Shown here piece after piece: positions 1 to 7,754 of a stretch of DNA of 20,375 nt. Position numbers and translations under genes: made by a program. Position 1 is the first letter of the stretch; every line of letters starts with the position of its first letter. The notes beneath the pieces are model-generated. The model was not told the origin of the DNA, did no database searches, and saw nothing but the letters and a program-made list of their open reading frames with translations. Origin of the DNA: JALYNX01 sp035292605. GTDB lineage: Bacteria > Actinomycetota > Acidimicrobiia > Spongiisociales > ZC4RG35. The stretch covers positions 1 through 20,375 of the forward strand of contig DATDPT010000073.1 in the NCBI GenBank assembly GCA_035292605.1, written 5' to 3'.

Positions 1-1530
1 GAGGGCTTCGCGCTCGATCTCGAGCTGCAAGCCCTGGCGGTCGACCTCGTCCAGCGCCTGCGGCTTGGAATCGATCTCGGTGCGCAGGCGGGCGCCGGCC
101 TCGTCGATCAGGTCGATGGCCTTGTCGGGCAGGTGCCGGTCCTGGATGTACCGGTCTGCGAGCACGGCGGACGCGCGGAGCGCCTCGTCGGTGATCGTGC
201 AGCGGTGGTGCGCTTCGTAGCGGTCGCGCAGGCCGCGCAGGATCTGGACGGTGTCGTCCACGGACGGCTCGTCCACCTTGATCTGCTGGAAGCGGCGCTC
301 GAGGGCGGCGTCCCGCTCGAGGTACTTGCGGTACTCGTCGAGCGTCGTCGCGCCGATCGTCTGGATCTCGCCGCGGGCGAGCGCGGGCTTGAGGATCGAG
401 GCCGCGTCGATAGCGCCCTCGGCGGCGCCGGCGCCGACGAGGTTATGGAGCTCGTCGATGAAGAGGATGATGTCGCCGCGCTGCATGATCTCCTTCATGA
501 CCTTCTTCAGGCGCTCCTCGAACTCCCCGCGGTACTTCGAGCCGGCCACGAGCGCGGCCAGGTCGAGCGTGTAGATCTGCTTGCCCTTCAGGCTCTCGGG
601 CACCTGGCTCGAGGAGATGCGGGAGGCGAGGCCCTCGACGACGGCGGTCTTGCCGACGCCGGGCTCGCCGATCAAGACGGGGTTGTTCTTCGTGCGGCGT
701 GAGAGGATCTGCATGACGCGCTCGATCTCCGTCTGGCGTCCGACGACGGGGTCGAGCTTGCCCTCGGCGGCGAGCTTCGTCAGGTTGCGGCCGAACTGGT
801 CGAGGAGCTTCGAGCTCTTGGCCTTCTCGCCGGCAGCGCCGCCGGCAGCGCCGGGCTGGCCGCGCCGGCCGGGGCCGGAGAGCATGCGGATGATCTCGTT
901 GCGGATCTTCTCGGAGTCGGCGTCGAAGTCGAGCAGGATGCGGGCGGCCACGCCCTCGTTCTCGCGCACGAGCCCCAGCAGGATGTGCTCGGTGCCGATG
1001 TAGTTGTGGCCGAGCGACAGCGCCTCGCGCAGCGCGAGCTCGAGCACCTTCTTCGCGCGCGGCGTGAAGGGGATCTGGCCGGTCGTCACCTCGTCGCCCT
1101 GGCCGACGATGCGGGCGACCTGGGCGCGCACCTCCTCGACGGTGATGTCGAGGCTCTCGAGCACGCGCGCGGCGAGCCCCTCCTCCTCGCGCAGGAGCCC
1201 GAGCAGGATGTGCTCGGTGCCGATGTAGTTGTGACCGAGCTGCAGCGCCTCGCGCAGACTCAACTCCAGGACCTTCTTGGCACGGGGGGTGAACGGGATG
1301 TGGCCGGAGGGCGATTGCTGACCCTGGCCGATGATCTTGACCACCTCGTCGCGAACCGATGCGAGGTCGATGTCGAGACTCTCCAGGGCCTGGGCCGCGA
1401 TGCCCTCGCCCTCGTTGAGGAGACCGAGCAAGATGTGCTCGGTGCCGATGTAATTGTGGTTTAGATGCCGCGCTTCTTCCTGGGCCAGAACGACGACCCG
1501 CCGCGCTCGATCTGTGAACCGCTCAAACAC
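1..1530 (-). CDS. clpC: ATP-dependent Clp protease ATP-binding subunit ClpC, 5' part only (runs off the left edge)
   Basis: AAA+ unfoldase that feeds substrates to ClpP. The frame is open for 510 codons from a GTG at 1530 to base 1, so the C-terminal half is missing. The GTG has a GGAG about 6 nt upstream, and the protein opens MFERFTDRARRVVVLAQEEA, the classic ClpC start. Three tandem Clp_N repeats follow, each with HNYIGTEHILLGL and spaced exactly 75 residues; normal ClpC has two. After a Gly/Ala linker comes the first AAA+ module with Walker A GEPGVGKT, Walker B ILFIDELHNL and the start of the middle domain. Codons in the first ~95 residues include many A/T third positions (TTT, ACA, CGA, CTA, AAT), while downstream codons end almost only in G or C. 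The downstream protein (REEEGLAARVLESLDITVE, VRENEGVAARILLDFDADSE) resembles what I recall of Thermoleophilia-type ClpC. The gene is therefore probably a hybrid, natural or an assembly artefact. The family call is certain; the integrity of the gene is not. Confidence 0.93.
   Translation of the reverse strand, partial: MFERFTDRARRVVVLAQEEARHLNHNYIGTEHILLGLLNEGEGIAAQALESLDIDLASVRDEVVKIIGQGQQSPSGHIPFTPRAKKVLELSLREALQLGHNYIGTEHILLGLLREEEGLAARVLESLDITVEEVRAQVARIVGQGDEVTTGQIPFTPRAKKVLELALREALSLGHNYIGTEHILLGLVRENEGVAARILLDFDADSEKIRNEIIRMLSGPGRRGQPGAAGGAAGEKAKSSKLLDQFGRNLTKLAAEGKLDPVVGRQTEIERVMQILSRRTKNNPVLIGEPGVGKTAVVEGLASRISSSQVPESLKGKQIYTLDLAALVAGSKYRGEFEERLKKVMKEIMQRGDIILFIDELHNLVGAGAAEGAIDAASILKPALARGEIQTIGATTLDEYRKYLERDAALERRFQQIKVDEPSVDDTVQILRGLRDRYEAHHRCTITDEALRASAVLADRYIQDRHLPDKAIDLIDEAGARLRTEIDSKPQALDEVDRQGLQLEIEREAL
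977..1458 (-). repeat. Three 225-bp-spaced copies of the Clp_N core
   Basis: A 32-bp segment at 977-1008 is identical to 1202-1233 and recurs with two mismatches at 1427-1458. The period is exactly 225 bp (75 codons) and codes for NYIGTEHILLG in each copy. The two identical copies flank the region where codon usage changes, so this segment is the natural crossover point for recombination or for a mis-join of reads. Confidence 0.85.
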
Positions 1531-1606
1531 CTCTCACTCCAAAGCCTGGCATACGCAAGTTTAACACCGGGCGAGTCCTGGCCCACTTGGCCCGCTTCCC
1601 ACGCCT

Positions 1607-2620
1607 GTGTCGGTAATACCATCGTCACGAATGGACGACCTCCAAAGCCTCATAAATATTCCGCGGATTTGGAAGTCGTTGTCTCGCGTCGAGGAGCGTC
1701 TGCTCGAGGCGGCCACAGCGGAAGACAACTATCTCACCAAGATCGCACAACACCTGCTGGTGGCCGGCGGGAAGCGCTTCCGCCCCCTACTCGCCCTGCT
1801 CGCCGCAGAATTCGGCCCTCACAACGATCACCGGCCGGTGGAGGCGGGGGTCTCCGTGGAGTTGATCCACGTCGGTTCGCTCTATCACGACGACGTCATC
1901 GATGAGGCCGACACCAGGCGGGGGGCCCCATCGGTCAACGCCAATTGGTCGAACACCATCGCCATCCTGGCCGGGGACTTCCTGATGGCACGCGCCTCGG
2001 AGGTCGCGGCCACTCACCTCAGCCAGGAGTCGGTTCGCCTCCTCGCCGCCACCTACGCCGAGCTGGTGGAGGGCCAGACCAAAGAGCTCCAGCTCCTGGG
2101 CAATCTCGAACACTCGATAGACGAGTACCACCAGGTGATCGGTGACAAGACCGCCTCCCTCATCCGGACCTCGGCGCGTCTCGGGGCTCTGGCCGCCGAC
2201 GCCCCCGACGACGTCGTCGAGGCACTCTCCTCTTGGGGCTGGGAGGTCGGGATGGTGTTCCAGATCGCTGACGACGCCCTGGACCTTGTCGCCGACGAAG
2301 AGACGATCGGCAAGCCCGCCGGCTCCGACATTCGCGAAGGCACATTCACAGCGCCGGTCCTGCTCGCCGCCGCGGGCCCTTCGGGTGACCGAATCAGACA
2401 TCTCCTCGGCGGTCCCATGCCCTACCCGGAACCAGTGGTCGAGGAAGTCATAGACCTGGTTAGGGCCGGCGGCCACATTGAGGAGGCATTGGAGGATGCG
2501 ACACGCCGTCTCGAATCGGCCTCCAAGGCGTTGGCCGCTCTCCCCGACGGCAAGCCGCGACAGATCCTGGAGACACTCGGTACGTATCTCGTGGAACGGG
2601 TCGACGCCGCAAAGACGTAA
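1607..2620 (+). CDS. Long-chain trans-polyprenyl diphosphate synthase
   Basis: Condenses isopentenyl diphosphate units onto an allylic primer to make a long prenyl chain, most likely for the menaquinone side chain. The 337-residue reading has GGKRFRP (54-60), the first Asp-rich motif DDVID (95-99) followed by RRG, and the second Asp-rich motif DDALD (222-226). The residue five before the first Asp is Gly, which fits a long-chain product; exact chain length cannot be read. The track start is a GTG at 1607, but ATG at 1631 (residue 9) is a good alternative and neither has a Shine-Dalgarno. A TAATACC/TACCAT-like stretch at 1614-1622 could be a -10 giving a leaderless message from 1631. The gene is divergent from clpC and convergent with lysS, outside the minus-strand operons. 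Product names such as heptaprenyl or octaprenyl synthase would be guesses. Confidence 0.9.
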   Translation: MSVIPSSRMDDLQSLINIPRIWKSLSRVEERLLEAATAEDNYLTKIAQHLLVAGGKRFRPLLALLAAEFGPHNDHRPVEAGVSVELIHVGSLYHDDVIDEADTRRGAPSVNANWSNTIAILAGDFLMARASEVAATHLSQESVRLLAATYAELVEGQTKELQLLGNLEHSIDEYHQVIGDKTASLIRTSARLGALAADAPDDVVEALSSWGWEVGMVFQIADDALDLVADEETIGKPAGSDIREGTFTAPVLLAAAGPSGDRIRHLLGGPMPYPEPVVEEVIDLVRAGGHIEEALEDATRRLESASKALAALPDGKPRQILETLGTYLVERVDAAKT

Positions 2621-2720
2621 AACGAAGTACCACAACAAGGCGGAAGCTCCGGCCGTCCGGCGTCTGTTCGCCGAGGCTGCGCTAGCACGTGATGGCGCCT
2701 GTTCGAGAAGGCCGAGGGTT

Positions 2721-2740
2721 GGCCGATGGCGAAGTCGGCC
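2721..2740. terminator. Possible bidirectional terminator hairpin
   Basis: GGCCGA at 2721-2726 pairs with TCGGCC at 2735-2740 around an 8-nt loop. It lies in the 142-bp gap between the convergent prenyl synthase and lysS genes and is followed by AAAA a few bases on. There is no strong T-run, so this is only a plausible terminator. No other feature is seen in the gap. Confidence 0.3.
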
Positions 2741-2762
2741 GGCAAAAGGGGGCGCCGCGCTG

Positions 2763-4247
2763 TCAGGCCTCCGGCCGCAGGGTTGGGAACAGGATCACGT
2801 CGCGGATGTGGGCCTGATCGGTGAGCAGCATCACCAGACGATCGACGCCGATCCCCAACCCTCCCGTCGGCGGGAGCCCGTACTCGAGCGCCAGGAGATA
2901 GTCCTCGTCGAGGGGGTTGGCATCCTCCTCGCCGGCGGCCCGGGCGGCGGCCTGCTCCTCGAACCGGGCCCGCTGATCGTCGGGGTCGTTGAGCTCACTG
3001 AAGGCATTGGCATACTCGGACCCGGCGATCACGAGCTCGAAACGGTCAGCCAGACGGGGGTCATCCCGATTCCGCCTGGCAAGGGGGGAGACCTCGATCG
3101 GGGGGTGGGTGACGAAGGTCGGCTGCCGAATTCGACCTTCGACTACCTCTTCGTAGATCTCGGCGATGAGCCGCCCCGTGGACCAGTCTTCAACGACCTC
3201 CACCCCGACCTCGGCGCCAACCCTGCGCAGAGTCTCGATCGGTGTATCCAGATCGAGATTCTCGCCGAGGGTCTCCGAGACCAGCTCAGTCATCGTCACC
3301 TGCCGGTATGGAGGGGTCAGGTCGAGCAGCTCGCCCCGGAATTCGATCGACGTTTGCCCTACGGCGCGCTCAGTGACCGCGCCGAACACCTCCTCGACCA
3401 GCTTCAAGATGTCCCTGTGGTCGGCGAGCGCTTGATACGCCTCCAACATCGTGAACTCCGGGTTGTGCGTGGCGTCGATCCCCTCGTTGCGAAAGATCCG
3501 CCCGATCTCGAAGACCCGTTCCATACCCCCGACCACCAACCGCTTCAGATGGAGCTCAGTGGCGATCCGGAGGTACATCGCCATCCCGAGGGCGTGATGC
3601 TCGGTGCGGAACGGCCGGGCAGTCGCCCCGGTCGCCTGGGCCAACAACACCGGAGTCTCCACCTCGACGAACCCTCGCTCCTCGAATTGGCGGCGCAACT
3701 CGGACACCACCAGGGTGCGGGTCATCGCCACCTGGCGGGCTTCCTCGTTGACCATCAAGTCGAGGTAGCGGTGGCGGCTCCTCTGCTCGAGGTCCTGGAG
3801 GCCGTGCCACTTGTCGGGGAGTTGGCGGAGGCTCTTCTGAAGGACCACCAGCTCTTCGACCCTCACGCTCAGCTCACCCTTTCGGGTAGTCATGACCAAG
3901 CCCGTCGCGCCGAGCCAGTCGCCGAGGTCCACCAACTCGAAACTATCGGCCAACTCATCACCGGCCTCAACACCGTCGACGAGGAGTTGGATGGAGCCAC
4001 TGCCATCTCGCAGGGTGCCGAACTGCAGTTTCCCGAAAGACCGGTGGAGCATGAGCCTCCCCGCCACCGAAACCCTCACCTCGGTCTGGGAACCCGGCTC
4101 CAACTCGCCGAAGCGCTCCCGGAGGCCGGCTGCGAGATCGGTGCGCTCGAACCGGTCGGGGTACCCGCCCGATTCGAGAATCAGAGCGTGGCGCTCCCGT
4201 CTGGCTGCCACCAGGGGATCTGCTTCCTGCTCCACATGGTCTGTCAT
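2763..4247 (-). CDS. lysS: Lysyl-tRNA synthetase, class II
   Basis: Charges tRNA-Lys with lysine in the cytoplasm. The 494 residues match the class II LysRS length. The N-terminal OB-fold anticodon-binding domain (about 58-135) includes GKLQFGTLRDGSGSIQLLV. Class II motif 1 is around VEVETPVL (194-201), motif 2 is FEIGRIFRNEGIDATHNPEF (246-265), and motif 3 is GLGIGVDRLVML near the end (463-474). The start lies 18 bp after the panC stop, so it is probably cotranscribed with DUF2520-panC, as in mycobacteria where lysS lies downstream of panC. The panD, coaX and lsr2 genes that often lie in this stretch of other actinobacteria are absent. Confidence 0.97.
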   Translation of the reverse strand: MTDHVEQEADPLVAARRERHALILESGGYPDRFERTDLAAGLRERFGELEPGSQTEVRVSVAGRLMLHRSFGKLQFGTLRDGSGSIQLLVDGVEAGDELADSFELVDLGDWLGATGLVMTTRKGELSVRVEELVVLQKSLRQLPDKWHGLQDLEQRSRHRYLDLMVNEEARQVAMTRTLVVSELRRQFEERGFVEVETPVLLAQATGATARPFRTEHHALGMAMYLRIATELHLKRLVVGGMERVFEIGRIFRNEGIDATHNPEFTMLEAYQALADHRDILKLVEEVFGAVTERAVGQTSIEFRGELLDLTPPYRQVTMTELVSETLGENLDLDTPIETLRRVGAEVGVEVVEDWSTGRLIAEIYEEVVEGRIRQPTFVTHPPIEVSPLARRNRDDPRLADRFELVIAGSEYANAFSELNDPDDQRARFEEQAAARAAGEEDANPLDEDYLLALEYGLPPTGGLGIGVDRLVMLLTDQAHIRDVILFPTLRPEA

Positions 4248-4265
4248 CGGGCTCGTTGCATCGGG

Positions 4266-5153
4266 TCAGGGCAGGGTAACGAGCCGGCTCGGCTCATCGA
4301 GGATGAGCCCACGGTCCGGAACGAAGCGCCCGTCGACCACATCGATGGCGATGTTGTCGATGAGGCGAACCCCTCCCACGCTGGCAGCGGCAGCCAGGAC
4401 CCCGGGTCGATCCAGCATTTCGATGGGCGTCATCGTGTCCTGGGAGGCCAGCATGACGTAGTCGACCTCCAGATGGCGGATGGATCTGCGCACGGTTGCC
4501 TCGATGCGCTCCCCGCGGCGCTCACCGGCGTCGATCTGCTCCGCCGCCTGGAATAGGCCCCGACTCATTGCGAGGGCCCGCTCCCGATCGTCGCGCCCCA
4601 GCCGGACATTCCGACTCGACAGCGCAAAGCCATCGGGCTCCCTGATCAGGGGGGCGTGCACGATCTGGATCGGGAAGCGCAGATCACGGGCCATCGCCTC
4701 GAGCACGGCCAGTTGTTGGGCGTCCTTGCGACCGAACATCGCCACATCGGGCTGCAACCCGGCGAATAGCTTGGCCACCACGGTGGCCACCCCGGTGAAG
4801 TGCCCGGCGCGATGCCGGCCTTCCATCTCTTGGGAGACTCCTCCGACCTCGACAGTGGTGGTCCACCCCTTCGGGTAGACCTCGTCGTGCTCGGGGAGGA
4901 ACAGGATGTCGACCGAGTGATCTCTGGCCAATGCAGTGTCACGCTCGACGTCCCGGGGATAGGAGTCGAAGTCACCCGGGTCGCTGAACTGGGTCGGGTT
5001 GACGAATAGGGAAACCACCAGGGTGTCACATTGGTCTCGGAGCAGGTCCATCAACTTCAAGTGCCCCTCGTGGAAAAACCCCAGCGTGGGCAGCAACCCG
5101 ACCGTTCCCGAGTAGAGCGTCCGCGTCTGGGAGAAGGTGGCCGTCAAGTCCAT
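4266..5153 (-). CDS. panC: Pantothenate synthetase (pantoate--beta-alanine ligase)
   Basis: Joins pantoate and beta-alanine using ATP, the last step of vitamin B5 synthesis. The 295-residue protein has the nucleotidyl-transferase motif HEGH (28-31) preceded by LPTLG, where Leu replaces the usual Met of PTMG. It also has VNPTQF (51-56), GRKDAQQL (141-148) and SSRN (179-182), all standard PanC active-site segments. The ATG at 5153 overlaps the end of the upstream Rossmann/DUF2520 gene by 10 bp, implying translational coupling. No panB or panD is in the window, so the other pantothenate genes must be elsewhere. Confidence 0.96.
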   Translation of the reverse strand: MDLTATFSQTRTLYSGTVGLLPTLGFFHEGHLKLMDLLRDQCDTLVVSLFVNPTQFSDPGDFDSYPRDVERDTALARDHSVDILFLPEHDEVYPKGWTTTVEVGGVSQEMEGRHRAGHFTGVATVVAKLFAGLQPDVAMFGRKDAQQLAVLEAMARDLRFPIQIVHAPLIREPDGFALSSRNVRLGRDDRERALAMSRGLFQAAEQIDAGERRGERIEATVRRSIRHLEVDYVMLASQDTMTPIEMLDRPGVLAAAASVGGVRLIDNIAIDVVDGRFVPDRGLILDEPSRLVTLP

Positions 5154-5953
5154 CGGCCGACCTCGTCGGGTCGTCCAGCCCGGATTGCGGTTGCCTCGGC
5201 CATGAGCCGGAATTGACGGCCCACATCTTCGGAGACAGTCCGAGCCGCTTCCAGGTGGCCGATCACGGTTTCGGTGTCCGCTCTGGCGATAGGTCCGGTG
5301 AGAGCCACCGGGCCCTGTTCGTAGAAGTTGGCAACCGCTCGTTGCACCAAGGGCCGTGCCACCCGCGGGTCAACGCCGGCCGAATCGAACAAATCGCTGG
5401 CGGTGGCCAGTGCAGTAATGACGAAATTGGAGGCCGCGGCGGCGGCAGCGTGGTACGCCGGGCGAATCGTGTCGTCGAGGCGAAACGGCTCCATTCCGAG
5501 TGAGGATGCCAGATGAGTCAGCGTGTCGAGTGCGAAAGCGTCGCCGTCGATGCCGACAAAGGACCCGGCCAGTGCAACGGCCCCCCGCTCCGGGTCGGGA
5601 AGAGTCTGCAAGGGATGGAAGCCGCCAATGCTGAGGCCCTTCTCGGCCAATGAACGGAGCGCGGTCAAGGGGACGAACCCCGAGAGATGCGCGGCAACTG
5701 CTATCGAGCCGGCACGGTCGGCCAGGTCTTCTGCCACCTCGGTGATGGCTTCATCCCTCACCGCGATCAAGAGGAGATCCGACTCGGGGAGGGGGGCGTC
5801 GGCCCGGATCGATGGCCCGAAGCTGGTGTCACCTGAGCGGGAGAGAACACCGCTGATCACATGACCGGCGCGAGTGGCCGCGATCGCTATCGACCCGCCG
5901 GCCCGTCCCGGGCCAACGATCATCAGCCGCATCGTCTCGCCCGTGCCTGACAC
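5144..5953 (-). CDS. Rossmann-like oxidoreductase with DUF2520 domain
   Basis: NAD(P)-binding Rossmann protein of the DUF2520 family that commonly sits directly upstream of panC in actinobacteria (Rv3603c position). An N-terminal beta strand is followed by GPGRAGGSIA (GxGxxG), and the second half is helical (for example AYHAAAAAASNFVITAL), as in the 6-phosphogluconate-dehydrogenase-like C-domain. The reading above starts at GTG 5953 (269 aa); ATG at 5932 (residue 8) puts the Rossmann strand at the usual place and is at least as likely. It overlaps panC by 10 bp. From family knowledge and position, a ketopantoate-reductase-like role (PanG-type) is a reasonable guess but is not shown by the sequence. 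Confidence 0.85.
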   Translation of the reverse strand: MSGTGETMRLMIVGPGRAGGSIAIAATRAGHVISGVLSRSGDTSFGPSIRADAPLPESDLLLIAVRDEAITEVAEDLADRAGSIAVAAHLSGFVPLTALRSLAEKGLSIGGFHPLQTLPDPERGAVALAGSFVGIDGDAFALDTLTHLASSLGMEPFRLDDTIRPAYHAAAAAASNFVITALATASDLFDSAGVDPRVARPLVQRAVANFYEQGPVALTGPIARADTETVIGHLEAARTVSEDVGRQFRLMAEATAIRAGRPDEVGRWT

Positions 5954-5985
5954 ACGGGAAGGCTAGTGGCACCCGACGGTGGGCT

Positions 5986-6327
5986 TCAGACCTGCTCTTC
6001 GCGGAGTTGCTCCGACGTGATCACGGGCCAGTTCGAGTCCAACTCCGACTTCATCGTGTGAAAGTCGTCGCGTCTCTTCCAGAACTTCGTCTTCCAAACT
6101 CTGAAGCGGCGCTTTCCTGGCTCTGGCTGCTCGTGGAGGATCTCATTCCCCCCGGCGCCTCGAACCTCGGGCAGCTCGGCCACCTCATCCGGATCGTCCA
6201 CCATGTGAAGCACCTGGTGGGTGTGATGCCTCACCTTGCGGTGCTCCAGCTTGCGGTCGTCACGCGACGGCCTGCTCTCGTTGTATCCGGGGATTCCCTT
6301 GCGATGCACTCGCGACCGCTTTGCCAT
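5986..6327 (-). CDS. Small, highly charged hypothetical protein
   Basis: 113 residues, not recognised. The ATG at 6327 is preceded by AGGAAGGAGAG about 9 nt upstream, the best Shine-Dalgarno in this block, so the gene is very likely real. The N-terminal third is strongly basic (MAKRSRVHRKGIPG, RPSRDDRKLEHRKVRHHTHQ), the middle is acidic (DDPDEVAELPEV), then basic again (KRRFRVWKTKFWKRRDD). There is no signal peptide or membrane segment and no Cys. The composition suggests nucleic-acid or ribosome binding, but this is inference. It lies between folK and DUF2520, where mycobacteria have membrane proteins (Rv3604c/Rv3605c), and is separated from folK by 117 bp in which I see no clear promoter. 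Confidence 0.75.
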   Translation of the reverse strand: MAKRSRVHRKGIPGYNESRPSRDDRKLEHRKVRHHTHQVLHMVDDPDEVAELPEVRGAGGNEILHEQPEPGKRRFRVWKTKFWKRRDDFHTMKSELDSNWPVITSEQLREEQV

Positions 6328-6444
6328 CTAGATCGTCTCTCCTTCCTGGACGGCGCATGTCGATGGTTGGAGAGACTCGGGGGGGCCGCGGCCACAACCC
6401 ATGGGTAGAAGCTAGCACGCCCTCATGGTTTCCGGGTAGGGCCG

Positions 6445-7398
6445 CTAGACCAGAAACGGGATGAATCGCCTCCTCACCCGACGGCGATAGCTCGTGTAAG
6501 AGGGATAGGCGATACGCAGCCGACGCTCTTCGTAACTCGACTTCAACCAGAAGAAACCGAGAAGCCCGACACTGAGCATCGCTGCAATCCAGCTTCCCAA
6601 AGCCAGGGACGCTCCCAGGAACAGGAGGACCACACCCCCGTATATCGGGTGCCTGGCCCATCGATACGGGCCGGTCACGACCATCGAAGCTCCCGGGGCC
6701 GGCTCCGGGAGGGGTGTCAGGGCACGGCCCAGGCTCTTTGCCGACGCGAGGATCAGGTAGGCACCCAGGACCAGGATCAGGACACCGGCGCCCCGGAGCC
6801 AATCGAGATCGAGACTTGGAAGTGAGCCCTCACCAACGAGCGCCAGCGCGATCACCGTGAACAAGGCAATCTGTGCCATGACCCAATAGATGCCCGGGCT
6901 CGGCAGGTCGGCGTTGGCCCAATCCCCGAGAAGGAGCTCAACATCCTGATCCAGGACCTTCGTCAGTGCTCCGGCGGCGGTCTCACCGTTCCCCACTGCC
7001 GCGTCGGGCCAGACTTCGGCCAGAGGCTCGAGGACGAACCTCCGCTCGTGGGCTCTGACATGCGGCACCAGAAGACGCGGTGTGTTGAGCACTGGGCCGT
7101 CGCTCGAGACGATGTCGAGGTCGACGGTCCGTGGGCCCCATTTCTCGGACCGCACCCGCCCTTGGGAGTCCTCTATGCCCGCAAGACTGTCCAGAAGCGT
7201 CTCAGCGTCGAGCTCGGAGACGACCAACACGACGGCGTTGAGGAAGGGGTCCTGCTCGGGTCCCCCGATCGGGGCCGTCTCGTAGAGCCCCGAGATAGCC
7301 GTGATCTCACCAAACCTGCGGATGTCCATCAGTGCCGAACGGAGACACCTGAGCCGATCGCCGAGGTTGGAGCCAAGGGCGACGGCATATCTGGTCAT
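6445..7398 (-). CDS. folK: HPPK (FolK) fused to a membrane isoprenylcysteine-methyltransferase-like domain
   Basis: Residues 1-160 are 6-hydroxymethyl-7,8-dihydropterin pyrophosphokinase: VALGSNLGDR (6-15), GLYETAP, and the catalytic GPRTVDLDI (88-96) with the metal-binding Asp93 and Asp95. This step makes the pterin pyrophosphate used by FolP. HPPK normally ends at about this length. Here the frame continues without a break into about 155 more residues with hydrophobic segments near 171-188, 203-221, 252-268 and 270-286. These contain GPYRWARHPIYGG (243-255) and YEERRL (289-294), the SAM-site signature of the isoprenylcysteine carboxyl methyltransferase / phospholipid methyltransferase membrane family. 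The gene overlaps folB by 4 bp. The membrane part occupies the place where mycobacteria have a separate small membrane protein. A sequencing frameshift fusing two genes is possible, but no internal start with a ribosome site is evident. Confidence 0.9.
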   Translation of the reverse strand: MTRYAVALGSNLGDRLRCLRSALMDIRRFGEITAISGLYETAPIGGPEQDPFLNAVVLVVSELDAETLLDSLAGIEDSQGRVRSEKWGPRTVDLDIVSSDGPVLNTPRLLVPHVRAHERRFVLEPLAEVWPDAAVGNGETAAGALTKVLDQDVELLLGDWANADLPSPGIYWVMAQIALFTVIALALVGEGSLPSLDLDWLRGAGVLILVLGAYLILASAKSLGRALTPLPEPAPGASMVVTGPYRWARHPIYGGVVLLFLGASLALGSWIAAMLSVGLLGFFWLKSSYEERRLRIAYPSYTSYRRRVRRRFIPFLV

Positions 7399-7754
7399 CG
7401 GGTGCGGTCAACCGTCACCGAAACGTCGCCGAATTCCACCGGGATCGGTGCCTCCGGTTTGTGGACGGTAACGATGACGCGCTCGACTCGGAGGTCTTCC
7501 ATCACCAGGGCAGCGACACGATTCGCAACCGTCTCGATCAGGTTGTGACTCTCCCCAGCCACCACGTAGTGAACGCCGCGGGCCAAGGCGCCGTAATCGA
7601 TGGTGTCGGTGAGCTCATCTGAGGCGGCGGCCGCTGTGGTGTCGAGAAAGACACCGACATCGACGAAGAACAATTGGTTCCTTGTCTTTTCCTCGGGAAG
7701 GGCGCCATGACGAGCCCTGACTTCGATACCGGTGAGATCGATGCGATCGGTCAC
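7395..7754 (-). CDS. folB: Dihydroneopterin aldolase
   Basis: Converts dihydroneopterin to 6-hydroxymethyl-dihydropterin and glycolaldehyde. At 119 residues it is a typical single-domain FolB. Visible family marks are GIEVRARHGALPEEK (9-23) with the conserved Glu, TIDYG (51-55) with the active-site Tyr, NLIETVANRVA (71-81) with Glu74, and VHKPEAPI with the catalytic Lys99. It overlaps folK (ATGA) and also overlaps the upstream pseudo-phosphatase by 4 bp, so the three genes are translationally coupled. Confidence 0.96.
   Translation of the reverse strand: MTDRIDLTGIEVRARHGALPEEKTRNQLFFVDVGVFLDTTAAAASDELTDTIDYGALARGVHYVVAGESHNLIETVANRVAALVMEDLRVERVIVTVHKPEAPIPVEFGDVSVTVDRTR

Noticed and set aside
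977..1458. Regular 225-bp repeats that could suggest an array
   Set aside because: They are coding repeats of the Clp_N domain, three copies only, with no spacer/repeat structure of a CRISPR.
133..1464. Several plus-strand open frames over the clpC region
   Set aside because: They mirror the ClpC coding sequence; repeated peptides in them come from the Clp_N repeats on the other strand.
1531..1606. ClgR/HspR-type stress operator upstream of clpC
   Set aside because: I looked for paired GCG/CGC half-sites and found none with convincing spacing.
1787..2638. 283-codon minus-strand open frame under the prenyl synthase
   Set aside because: It is antisense to a gene with both Asp-rich motifs in place and has no recognisable motifs itself.
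2478..4556. 692-codon plus-strand open frame across lysS and panC
   Set aside because: It is antisense to two unmistakable genes, has no family motifs, and is the long shadow frame expected in GC-rich DNA.
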